Shown here: positions 53,301 through 59,999 of the stretch, piece by piece
Numbering within the stretch: the first letter of the stretch is position 1
How the letters are laid out: each line of letters begins with the position of its first letter
Source: Thalassomonas haliotis
Lineage (GTDB): Bacteria; Pseudomonadota; Gammaproteobacteria; Enterobacterales; Alteromonadaceae
Assembly: GCF_028657945.1 (NCBI RefSeq)
Contig: NZ_CP059693.1
Location: forward strand, 868,001-932,000
Length of the DNA stretch: 64,000 bases
Reading direction: 5' to 3'
Made by a program: the position numbers and the translations under genes
Notes under the pieces: model-generated
Told to the model about the DNA's origin: nothing
Seen by the model: only the letters and a program-made list of their open reading frames with translations
The model's database searches: none

Positions 53301-55365
53301 CGACATATTCGTTGTCGTTCCACTGGTAATGCCAGCCTTCGTGCTCGGAATAAACCCAGAAATAGCGGCGGTCTTCGCGAATAAGTTTAATGTCGAGCTT
53401 GCTGGCGGCGTGTTTGCTGCCATCGAGTGTCGCCTTAACGATTTCAAAGCTGACGGTGGAATTGGCCTCTGGGTTGTTATCGCCAAAGCTGGTGCGGATG
53501 CCGAGCAGCTGCTCGCTTGGCCAGACCAAACCGGAATAAGTGCGTGATACCGGCCTGCCGCCGGACTCGAATAAGCTGCTGATAAACTTCACCCTTAACG
53601 GGCTGTTAAGCTCAGGCCAGTTGACCGGATAGCTGAGTTGCCCCAGGCCGTTATCGTCTAACTGGATATCTTTTAGTTTGAACCTGGTATTGAACTGGCT
53701 CTGGCGGATATCGCCAAATTCAAACTTAGGCAGGCTGCTGACCGGGTTACGCCACAAAGAGGTGCTGATTTCTGTGCTCAGGCGGTTGCCGGAAGCCGGT
53801 GCGCCGAATAAATATTCCCCCAAAAGCTGTAGGGTAAACTTCCCTTTTTTGCTTGCCACGGCCCTGGTGGCGGGGGCCTGTGGGTTAAAGGTGAGCTTTA
53901 AGCGTTCAGGCAAAAACTCTTCCACCTTAAAGTCGAAGCTGAAGCTTTCACTGCCGATATTTTTCACTTTCAGCTGCCATAAGCCCAGCTGGGCATTGGC
54001 GGGAATTTGCCAGGGATAATGGTAGTAATTTTCCTTGTTGCCCTGCCATTTGAAGGTTTTTATTTTGTTGCCGTCGGGGGCAATGATGGCGGCAGACAAA
54101 ACACTGTTTGGCGTTAACCGGCCGTCTTGATCCCGCAATAAGGCATTAAAGTCTATCTGGTCGCCGGGGCGATAGAGATCTCTTGGCGCATAGATAAATA
54201 ACTCCCGGGGTTTAGCCGGGCGCTGACCAAGGTCAAAATCGGATAAGTCCAGCGCCGGTTTGTTCACTTCTATCAGGGAAAAGTGCTGCTGGTTTTTTGC
54301 CAGGATCAGCGAGGCCTTGCTGAGGTTGCTGGCAAAAGAGGCCTGGCCGTCGGGAGAGGTGAGGTTTTGCTGTAATATTTCCCCTTTGCGGTTCACTAAA
54401 CTGACTTCAATCTGCGACAGGGCTTTGCCTGTGGTTAACGAGGAAGCATAAACGTCTAACTGGTTATCGTAAAAGCGGGCATGTAAACCGATATCGGTCA
54501 CGGAGAACCACATCACCTGGTGTTTCTCGTAGCCGCCGGCTTTGGCCATCACCGCCAGATACATGCCCGGCGCTGCCAGTTCACTGATGCCTTCGATATC
54601 TATGCTACGCTTTGCCCGGGTATTTTTCGGCACGTCTAACTGGTATCTGCCGCTATAAACCAGCTCCCCCAGGCGGCTCAGGCGCTCGACCCCCCAGTAA
54701 TAGTTATGATTGGCAATTTCCCGTAAAAATCGTTGCCGCTCTTTTTCCTGCACCCGGAAAAAATTAATGTCTACCTGTTCAACATTCACGCTCACCACCG
54801 GCAGGCCGTTGCCCAGCCCCTGGGTGAGGAAAGCGCCTGTGGTATCAAAATTAATACTCGGCTCCAGGCGGCTGGTTTTGACGCTGGTATTTTTAGTTTT
54901 ACCCAGCGCCTGGCCGTTGGCGGCGGTTAATCCCTGATAAATGGTGACGTCATAAGATGTTTGCGGTTCAACATAGGGAAACCAGACGGTTTTTCCCGAG
55001 GCGGACACCACCCAGGCGCCATCGCTGGCGCCGTGTTTTTTGGTGCTGATATTAAAATAGTCCTGGTGGCTTTCAGCGGGATCTAAGGGCACCGACAAGG
55101 TGACGGCAATGGCATTTTTTCCGTCTTTATTACGTTCTGAAACATCCAATATTTCAAGGGGGGTATTTTGATAATCCCGAAGCACCTGTTCGCGGTTAAA
55201 GGCAGGTTCGCTTGGCTCTTTCGCTGTTAAACCTTTGCTGAGTGCTGTATCCGGCGTTTTCTCCTGTCCGGCTTCCGACGCTTTTTCTTCACTGCAGCCG
55301 CTAAGGCCGCAGCCAAGAAACACCAATGCCCAGGCCAGCATCAGGGTTACTAATTTGTTTTTCAT
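50350..55365 (-). CDS. yfhM: Bacterial alpha-2-macroglobulin (YfhM-like lipoprotein)
   Basis: The 1,671-residue protein has a lipoprotein signal (AWALVFLGCGLSGC), followed by macroglobulin-like domains, a bait region, and a thioester domain with the conserved CLEQ in YPYGCLEQTSSRAYPL (about residue 1200). A helical toroid and a C-terminal receptor-like domain complete it. The bait region traps attacking proteases, and the thioester links to them covalently. Full length and intact thioester indicate an active protein. It is paired with pbpC, which follows after about 80 bases, the classic arrangement in Proteobacteria. Confidence 0.96.
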   Translation of the reverse strand: MKNKLVTLMLAWALVFLGCGLSGCSEEKASEAGQEKTPDTALSKGLTAKEPSEPAFNREQVLRDYQNTPLEILDVSERNKDGKNAIAVTLSVPLDPAESHQDYFNISTKKHGASDGAWVVSASGKTVWFPYVEPQTSYDVTIYQGLTAANGQALGKTKNTSVKTSRLEPSINFDTTGAFLTQGLGNGLPVVSVNVEQVDINFFRVQEKERQRFLREIANHNYYWGVERLSRLGELVYSGRYQLDVPKNTRAKRSIDIEGISELAAPGMYLAVMAKAGGYEKHQVMWFSVTDIGLHARFYDNQLDVYASSLTTGKALSQIEVSLVNRKGEILQQNLTSPDGQASFASNLSKASLILAKNQQHFSLIEVNKPALDLSDFDLGQRPAKPRELFIYAPRDLYRPGDQIDFNALLRDQDGRLTPNSVLSAAIIAPDGNKIKTFKWQGNKENYYHYPWQIPANAQLGLWQLKVKNIGSESFSFDFKVEEFLPERLKLTFNPQAPATRAVASKKGKFTLQLLGEYLFGAPASGNRLSTEISTSLWRNPVSSLPKFEFGDIRQSQFNTRFKLKDIQLDDNGLGQLSYPVNWPELNSPLRVKFISSLFESGGRPVSRTYSGLVWPSEQLLGIRTSFGDNNPEANSTVSFEIVKATLDGSKHAASKLDIKLIREDRRYFWVYSEHEGWHYQWNDNEYVELSKSLDIKAGSSGQVNFPVAWGNYRLEVRDPVDKLLTSTQFYAGWNWYQDWQNSQKGSGAARPDKVTMALDKAAYQGGDTVKVNIIPPEAGEAIIMVEGDSPLWLKRLTIPAEGSTIEIPVSKNWQQHNLYISALVLQPGNMEKSLTPKRSFGLVHLPLQREPRKLPLSFKVADKALPNKPLPVTVKLDGLSDNPQATKDNPAATDEKVFVTLAAVDVGVLSISDFDTPDPFEAFFGQRRYSVDSRDVYNKIIELSQADKARLRFGGDGDLSRGGQQPPSDVQIVSLFSGPVPFNDNGEADISLDIPDFNGRLRLMALAFSDDKFGQAEQEVTIAAPVVTQFAMPRFLANGDKTSLALDITNLSGELQELSVALTASGPVAFTDKASANKPATDNSQTQTLLLKDGEKTTLSYPLQATDIHGQARFALNISGKTLEEEINRQWSLGLRPPYPATIRRLQKVLHQGQVLTQEKSVIDDLLSSTVQASMSISPKADINLQNQLDQLLQYPYGCLEQTSSRAYPLIFATPAQQSAFGLKAITEDKRLAMVNKGIERLATLQLTNGGYGLWNKNSNEEYWLTAYVGDFLLNARDMGFSVPEEMLSRTLKRLQRYLSRTSHFYDEPWSDNAGHYYIAYKAYAAYVLSRVNQAPLGTLRTLAKNHSKNAKSGLAQLHLAIAMKQMGDGKGSKTLVTKALGNLPKQRRKYLADYGSQLRDLALMIHLLLTHELEREQAIALSFTLAEQVNERQYLSTQERNALFLAGMALKAVDGDNWSAEVLIGQAKTKLSQTSVYQSPLSAAELEQGIVVASTHRQPLLSNINISGYGKQAPKASANGLNVQRQWLNIQGQEISPQKAKVGDLMLVHLQLSASQRSPDVLVVDLLPAGFELENQNLEHALKLDEIKVEGKTITQWQKRNPVKHQEFRDDRYVAAVELHKSRPVHLFYLARAVTPGVYQVPPPLAEDMYRPEIRAVGETVKEIAVVQR

Positions 55366-55521
55366 CAGGTTTTCCTATGGTTTAAATACCGCGTCAATTT
55401 GCCAATTATATTTATCAAGCCAGTGTTTTTACAGGCTTTGTTTGCATTGGTATGTTTTTAACCGGCATTAAAGAGGATAAAGGGGAATTGTGGCTAAATT
55501 CGTTGGCAATTGTGATGAATT

Positions 55522-55638
55522 ATGACAAAGAAGATTTTGTTTTTTATTTGTACTGTGATTTCTGTAGTTCTCGTAGTCTCTACAAAAGAGCATGATACTT
55601 CCAATTGGGGTGGGTGTAATACCGTCACCTGTAATTAA
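55522..55638 (+). CDS. Possible 38-residue secreted peptide with two cysteines
   Basis: An ATG frame of 38 codons encodes a basic start (MTKK), a hydrophobic core (ILFFICTVISVVLVVS) and a short polar end (KEHDTSNWGGCNTVTCN). This looks like a signal peptide or membrane segment with a small exported tail carrying C-x4-C. The ribosome binding site is weak, and no homologue is recalled. The remaining 55,366-55,762 interval holds the alpha-2-macroglobulin promoter and no other gene. It is low confidence because short frames arise by chance. Confidence 0.3.
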   Translation: MTKKILFFICTVISVVLVVSTKEHDTSNWGGCNTVTCN

Positions 55639-55762
55639 TCTGTTTTTAGTTTAAAATTGAGAACAAAGCTGGGCAGCCATAAACTGTAATTATGTCTGGA
55701 CTTAGACCTGGCATCACAGGAAGTGAATATATTGTATAAATATCCAATGGAGGGATAATTAA

Positions 55763-56074
55763 ATGAGCGACATCGTCATACCAATAGTTTTCCCAGACTA
55801 TAGAATTTTAGTCAATCTGTCTAAGCAAGAAGTTGACTTAATACCTTATGTCGCTTTCGATAACTTTACGATACCTGATTATAAAGACAGGTTTTCAAAT
55901 CTTGGCCATGCCGGCGTTCTATTTATAAACGGTAACAATGGCGTAACTAAGTATTTTGAATATGGCCGGTATGATCCACCAGACTTTTTAGGCTTGGTTC
56001 GAAAAATAAAAAATTTACCGGATGCTGTCATAAATGAAGGCAAAGTCGATTTAGGGCCATTAAAAAAGCATTGA
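55763..56074 (+). CDS. Putative papain-like (NlpC/P60-type) effector, N-terminal part
   Basis: The 103-residue frame has a strong ribosome binding site (GGAGG). It contains SNLGHAGVLFINGNNGVTKY and FEYGRYD, the His-bearing first half of a permuted papain-like domain of the kind seen in type VI amidase-like effectors. The Cys-bearing half follows in another frame starting at 56071, and the two meet at a run of A residues (TTAAAAAAGCATTGAAAAAAA). I read them as one gene broken by a one-base indel, or two overlapping genes. There is no signal peptide, as expected for a cargo delivered by a contact-dependent system. The region is notably AT-rich. Confidence 0.6.
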   Translation: MSDIVIPIVFPDYRILVNLSKQEVDLIPYVAFDNFTIPDYKDRFSNLGHAGVLFINGNNGVTKYFEYGRYDPPDFLGLVRKIKNLPDAVINEGKVDLGPLKKH

Positions 56075-56397
56075 AAAAAATATCCAGAGTATCTGGTCAA
56101 TCCGGACGAATTAGTGGTGTCTATATCCAAGTTGAAGATAAATTTAATTCCATGCTGGAATATGCACGGCTAAGAAAAAGTCAGAACAGCTTTTCTGATA
56201 GCAAAGCTTATGATTTGCTTCGAAACAGCTGTATACATTTTGTTAAGGATGTCGCAGCAAGAGCTGGAGTAGAAAATCCTTGGCTGACAGATCCGAGACC
56301 AAACTCTTCTATAGGCGAGTTTAGGGGTGATTTTTTAGACTTGGATTATAGCAATGTAAGCAATAAGTTAGTCATTGAAACCCTTGGGACATATTAA
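56071..56397 (+). CDS. Putative papain-like effector, C-terminal part (frameshifted)
   Basis: The 108-residue frame opens at a TTG that overlaps the end of the previous one. It contains KISRVSGQSGRISGVYIQ, then LLRNSCIHFVKDVAARAG, which carries the candidate catalytic cysteine in the N-x-C-x(2)-F(A/V) context of NlpC/P60-like hydrolases. NPWLTDPRPNSSIGEF follows. It continues the domain begun upstream, so restoring one base at the A-rich junction would give a single protein of about 210 residues. The next gene, 9 bases downstream, encodes a small membrane-anchored protein that may be its immunity partner. Confidence 0.55.
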   Translation: MKKISRVSGQSGRISGVYIQVEDKFNSMLEYARLRKSQNSFSDSKAYDLLRNSCIHFVKDVAARAGVENPWLTDPRPNSSIGEFRGDFLDLDYSNVSNKLVIETLGTY

Positions 56398-56406
56398 GGA
56401 CACATA

Positions 56407-56793
56407 ATGAAGAAATACATGAAGCCTTTATTATATTCCATCCTGGCAATAACGATCTGTTTAGTGTCATTTACTGTTTATATCTATCAGAATGTGGAAG
56501 TTAGCAGCGAACTCCCCCCTAAGCCCGATAATATCCCTGAAAAAGCACTCTGGGTTGGCGGACCTGATGGAGGCGTTTATATTTTAGTGAAAAAGGACAA
56601 AAGTGATAAAAAAACTCTTTATGATGCGAAGATATATTACAGTGAGGGATCTGTTAATTATATTGGGAAGTTAGTTATAAATACACCAAACAACCCCTGG
56701 TTCGATTATCAAGACATCAGTTCATATTCCGGGTGGGACGGAGATACTTTGTATTTACAAGATGGGCGGTTATTAACTATCTATAACAATTAA
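56407..56793 (+). CDS. Small membrane-anchored protein, candidate immunity partner
   Basis: The 128-residue protein has one N-terminal membrane segment (LLYSILAITICLVSFTVYIY) and a periplasmic beta-rich domain (ALWVGGPDGGVYILVKK, AKIYYSEGSVNYIGKLVI, LYLQDGRLLTIY). It starts 9 bases after the putative effector with GGACAC upstream. A periplasm-facing anchored protein right behind a predicted peptidoglycan-targeting enzyme is the usual layout of an immunity gene. No family is recognised, and the role is inference from position. Confidence 0.6.
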   Translation: MKKYMKPLLYSILAITICLVSFTVYIYQNVEVSSELPPKPDNIPEKALWVGGPDGGVYILVKKDKSDKKTLYDAKIYYSEGSVNYIGKLVINTPNNPWFDYQDISSYSGWDGDTLYLQDGRLLTIYNN

Positions 56794-56980
56794 TAAAAGC
56801 AATAGTCTGCGTTATTGCTCATGGGCATTTTTACTGACAATGACAATCATAAATGTATCCGCAGCAGCACAGGTATTTGGTAAAACAATAAAGTAAGGCA
56901 GCCATACATCGGCAAGCCTAAAAAGCTGCTTGTTATTGTTATTAATCAGCTTTTGTTAAGAGAGGGCTGTCAGATAAACA
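56794..56980. other. Gene-free stretch after the effector pair
   Basis: A short hairpin, AGCAATA...TATTGCT (about 56797-56819), may end the upstream transcript, although its T run is poor. Nothing else is seen before the end of the minus-strand small genes. Confidence 0.4.
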
Positions 56981-57190
56981 TCATCGCTGCTCCCTGATAT
57001 ATTCTTGCAGCTCTTGTATCCTCTCATCGAAGTTTGCCACTTGCTCTTTTATCCAGAGGCCATAACGGTTGCAGCCATAAACGATATAGCCGTCCATGGG
57101 TGACTGGTCGCTGGCAATGGCGGCGAACGCTTCGCAGAGAAAGGCGCAGTCTGCGCTGAAGGTGTTAAAGTCGTTGCTCAGTGCTAACAC
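56981..57190 (-). CDS. Small hypothetical protein, 69 residues, third of three coupled small ORFs
   Basis: The frame opens at a GTG one base after the stop of the preceding tiny ORF. It encodes an amphipathic helical protein (LALSNDFNTFSADCAFLCEAF, IKEQVANFDERIQELQEYIR) with three cysteines. It lacks its own ribosome binding site, so it is either translationally coupled or the continuation of the 31-residue ORF after a frameshift. Its style recalls small XAC0095-like proteins, but I cannot assign a family with confidence. Confidence 0.5.
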   Translation of the reverse strand: MLALSNDFNTFSADCAFLCEAFAAIASDQSPMDGYIVYGCNRYGLWIKEQVANFDERIQELQEYIREQR

Positions 57191-57191
57191 T

Positions 57192-57287
57192 TCAGTGGAA
57201 ATTGTCTTTTATGTCAGCTTTGCTGTCATCCTGTGTTTTTGCTTTTGCTGTGCCTTCTTGGGGGCTTTTCTCTTTAGAAGTGTTCAT
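57192..57287 (-). CDS. Tiny ORF, 31 residues, lysine-rich
   Basis: The ATG at 57287 overlaps the stop of the upstream 50-residue ORF (ATGA) and has AGGAG at a good distance. The peptide is hydrophilic (MNTSKEKSPQEG, KTQDDSKADIKDNF) and ends one base before the GTG of the 69-residue ORF. It may be the displaced N-terminus of that protein, since a single indel would join them. Confidence 0.4.
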   Translation of the reverse strand: MNTSKEKSPQEGTAKAKTQDDSKADIKDNFH

Positions 57288-57436
57288 GATGCCAGCTCCT
57301 GTATCAAACTTACCGGGCATAAATAACCGGGCTTAGCAAACGGAGGAGGCGGGCAGGGGGGAAGTTCTGTTGTTAAAAGATTTGTTAAAATAACTTTAGC
57401 CGAGTTTAACTCTGGCATACCATTATGTTTAGCCAT
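57284..57436 (-). CDS. Small peptide gene, 50 residues, Cys/Pro-rich C-terminus
   Basis: The ATG at 57436 has GGAG eight to nine bases upstream. The peptide begins MAKHNGMPELNSAKVILTNL and continues with a run rich in proline with two cysteines (LPPCPPPPFAKPGYLCPV), ending QELAS. No signal peptide is seen. A leader-like N-terminus with a compact Cys/Pro-rich end resembles modified-peptide precursors, but no modifying enzyme is encoded nearby. It overlaps the next ORF by four bases, showing a coupled small-gene operon. Confidence 0.4.
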   Translation of the reverse strand: MAKHNGMPELNSAKVILTNLLTTELPPCPPPPFAKPGYLCPVSLIQELAS

Positions 57437-57822
57437 GATGGATACTCCACGTATCTGTTTTGGTTAGCTATCTCTGGGTGTTCCTGCACTCAGGGGGATC
57501 GCTAGTTGTTAATTCATTAATAAATTTCTGCTCTGGAAATACCTCCTCTGGTTAGCATTTCACCATGACTATATACAGTAGAAAAAGCTGGATAAATCCA
57601 CAGATAAAGGGCTTTTTCCAGGTTAATGAACTCCTTATGTGTTTTGTTGTAATGTGTTGAAATTTATGGGTAATATTTGTTTTTTTTTGGCTGTTGAATG
57701 TGTCCGGTTAATCCCAGTCGTGGGGCTAGCATTGCTATAGGGCATAGTAAGTACCTATTTACTATAAAATCCCGTCTATACTTATCTGCGCAGTACCCAC
57801 TCAAAAAACCGAGGACATATTC
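57437..57822. other. Divergent promoter region between the small ORFs and the porin gene
   Basis: The stretch is AT-rich and has no gene of useful length. Near the porin start, TAGTAA (57746-57751) and TTACTA form an inverted repeat beside TATAAAAT, a plausible operator and -10 region. On the minus strand AGAGGAGGT occurs near 57541 without a matching start codon. Confidence 0.4.
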
Positions 57823-58983
57823 ATGGACAGGAAAATAAGTTGCTCGTTAGCCGTTGGTCTCGCCGTTTTATTTACCCCCACCAGCAATGCACAAAATCCA
57901 CCGAGTGCAGCTGAAATGTGGCAAGCAATACAAGATTTACAGAAAGAAAACAAACGTTTGCGCCAGGAACTCAGTTTATCGTCTGTTAATAAAGCGCAAA
58001 CACTCAGCAATGAAAAAAATACAGATACTCAGGTAAAGGAGGACAGTGAATTTAGCTTTAAGCTTGGCCGGTTTATCCGTGCCGATGTCGGGCATGGTGA
58101 CCGCTACGGCAACGGTCATGGCGATGATCGGCTGGGCATTACTAAGGCTGCTGTTGCCATTATCAGCGAATATGAAAATATCAAAGGCGTGTTTGTCGTT
58201 GGTACCGAAATAACCAGTCTTGACGATCCCAATGAAGATGGCGACGTTGATATTAAAGATGCCTTTATCGTCATTCAAGATTTTGGCTGGCAGGGCTTTG
58301 ATGTCACTATGGGGGCACAGCCTTTGTTAATAGGTTTAAAGCCTGAAGGCTACCCCGGCGACCATAGTATTCAGGGCAGTATCGAGTATGGCGCCGGTGA
58401 CGCTTTTGCATTTTCCAACCAGGCTGGTCCGGCATTAACTGCTGATTGGCGATATAGTGATACTCAGCGCATCAGGCTTGGTGTTTTTGATCAAAAAGAC
58501 TATTTCAACTCGGGCTCCATCGATGTCACCCTTGCAGAAGAAGGCTCTGATTTCTCAGATAATTATTACCTGCAATGGACGGGGAGTGATCTTTTGGGTT
58601 CCGGCTTTTATGCCAACCTGGTTTATGAATCCCGCTATATAGGCGGCATGATAAATAATAATGAAGACATTTGGGGCGCCGGTTTGGGTTGGCAGCAAGG
58701 GCCGCTCGACTTGTCTTTGGAGTATGTTTCTTTGGATAAAGCCTTTAATGCCACTTTGGATGACGAGAGTTACCTGATTGCTGAGTCTTCTTATTCTGTC
58801 AACGAAAATGCCAGTATCTACTTTGATTATTCAGAGGCGGATGAACTTGATATCAAAACCTACCGTCTCGGCATGGATTATCAGTACAACGCACATACCA
58901 CCTTTTCTGTCGAATATAATGAGGATGACATGCCCGGGGAAGACCTGGGCAGTTTAGACCTGCGGGTTAATCTGCATTACTAG
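57823..58983 (+). CDS. Outer-membrane porin with N-terminal coiled coil
   Basis: The 386-residue protein has a signal peptide (SCSLAVGLAVLFTPTSNA), a short coiled coil (MWQAIQDLQKENKRLRQEL) and a 16-strand-like barrel. The barrel starts at FKLGRFIRADVGHGDRYG and ends in the strand LDLRVNLHY. The coiled coil plus barrel layout is that of phosphate-selective or general porins of marine bacteria (OprP/DcaP-like). Specificity is not clear. The gene stands alone, with an inverted repeat at its promoter and a terminator right after it. Confidence 0.85.
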   Translation: MDRKISCSLAVGLAVLFTPTSNAQNPPSAAEMWQAIQDLQKENKRLRQELSLSSVNKAQTLSNEKNTDTQVKEDSEFSFKLGRFIRADVGHGDRYGNGHGDDRLGITKAAVAIISEYENIKGVFVVGTEITSLDDPNEDGDVDIKDAFIVIQDFGWQGFDVTMGAQPLLIGLKPEGYPGDHSIQGSIEYGAGDAFAFSNQAGPALTADWRYSDTQRIRLGVFDQKDYFNSGSIDVTLAEEGSDFSDNYYLQWTGSDLLGSGFYANLVYESRYIGGMINNNEDIWGAGLGWQQGPLDLSLEYVSLDKAFNATLDDESYLIAESSYSVNENASIYFDYSEADELDIKTYRLGMDYQYNAHTTFSVEYNEDDMPGEDLGSLDLRVNLHY

Positions 58984-58992
58984 CTTATATAT

Positions 58993-59025
58993 GGGCTAGC
59001 TGAGACTAGCCCTGTCTTTATTTGT
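58993..59025 (+). terminator. Terminator after the porin gene
   Basis: GGGCTAG and CTAGCCC pair around CTGAGA, followed by the T-rich TGTCTTTATTTG. Confidence 0.75.
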
Positions 59026-59036
59026 TTTTAAATATC

Positions 59037-59258
59037 TCATTGGTGAATGCTTTTCTGTTTTACATCAAGTGTCAGCTGCCCGTTGACGCTGGACAGCCCT
59101 TGTTTCTTGTCTGCGGAAATGACTGGTGAACAATTCAATAGCTGACCCTGATGCTTGTCTGTGCTTAACATGATCTGGATGGTCAAATTGACGACGCAGG
59201 CATTATGATGCCGAAATCGAAACTTTAATAAAGCCTGAAATTCATTTATAAATTTCAA
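59037..59258 (-). CDS. Doubtful small ORF, 73 residues
   Basis: The frame opens at TTG and reads like protein in its middle (FRFRHHNACVVNLTIQIML, NGQLTLDVKQKSIHQ), but it has no good ribosome binding site and no known family. It converges with the porin terminator. It is listed because the 58,984-59,414 gap contains nothing else. Confidence 0.25.
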   Translation of the reverse strand: MKFINEFQALLKFRFRHHNACVVNLTIQIMLSTDKHQGQLLNCSPVISADKKQGLSSVNGQLTLDVKQKSIHQ

Positions 59259-59414
59259 TAAAAAGATTGCTGAGGCAAGTTTTTTATTTTGTTGCCTTTT
59301 TTGCTTTCTCTCTTTAAAACTGTGCTGTTCGAAAAGCTGTTACCTGTGAAAACTGGCTTCATTGGTCTGCAATGTGCTTAATAAATATACATGTCAAAAT
59401 AATGGAAGTAGATT

Positions 59415-59906
59415 ATGGACAATGTGGCTTTTTGTCTGCCTACACGGAATATTTATCAGGATAATTATCAGCTTGCGATGGAGCTGGCCATAGTGCCTGC
59501 GGCTGATAACAAAGCCGGTTTGACCCTTAAGGCGGCTAATTGTATGGATCTGCAGGTAATGAGTGTAGATATGCCTGATACCGGAGTACATCATAAATCT
59601 GTCAGGGCGAGTTTAATAACCCATCTGTTTGATGTGCAAGGGAATATTGCTAAAACCCCGGAAATGGTCGTGCTGATAGACGAAGTTAACGGCATCATTG
59701 AAGCCTACTCGTTAACGCAGCAGGAAAACGCTTTAACGGATGTGGTTTACGGGCAGAACTACCAAACCCAATTGAGTGAATTTAACCGGCAAAATAAGTT
59801 TTTAAATACCTGGCTGAAGAATCTGAAAGCTCAGGGGTATAGTGCCGACGGCTTGGAAACCTGTCGTTGGCGATGCGAACCTGGGGCGATAGGCCAGGGA
59901 GGATAA
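59415..59906 (+). CDS. Hypothetical protein, 163 residues
   Basis: The ATG is preceded by GGAAG at a good distance. The protein is cytoplasmic by composition, with no signal or membrane segment. It contains a beta-rich first half (YQLAMELAIVPAADNKAGL) and a helical second half (QTQLSEFNRQNKFLNTWLKN) with two cysteines near the end (ETCRWRCEPG). I do not recognise a family. It stands alone between the porin and the convergent export operon. Confidence 0.6.
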   Translation: MDNVAFCLPTRNIYQDNYQLAMELAIVPAADNKAGLTLKAANCMDLQVMSVDMPDTGVHHKSVRASLITHLFDVQGNIAKTPEMVVLIDEVNGIIEAYSLTQQENALTDVVYGQNYQTQLSEFNRQNKFLNTWLKNLKAQGYSADGLETCRWRCEPGAIGQGG

Positions 59907-59999
59907 ACTGGCCAATAATTGCCGCTGCCGGGTAAATAAATGCCGTATGCTGTTGATTTCCCCCGGCCTGCTTAGGCCAGGGAGTTAAAGATAACGACC

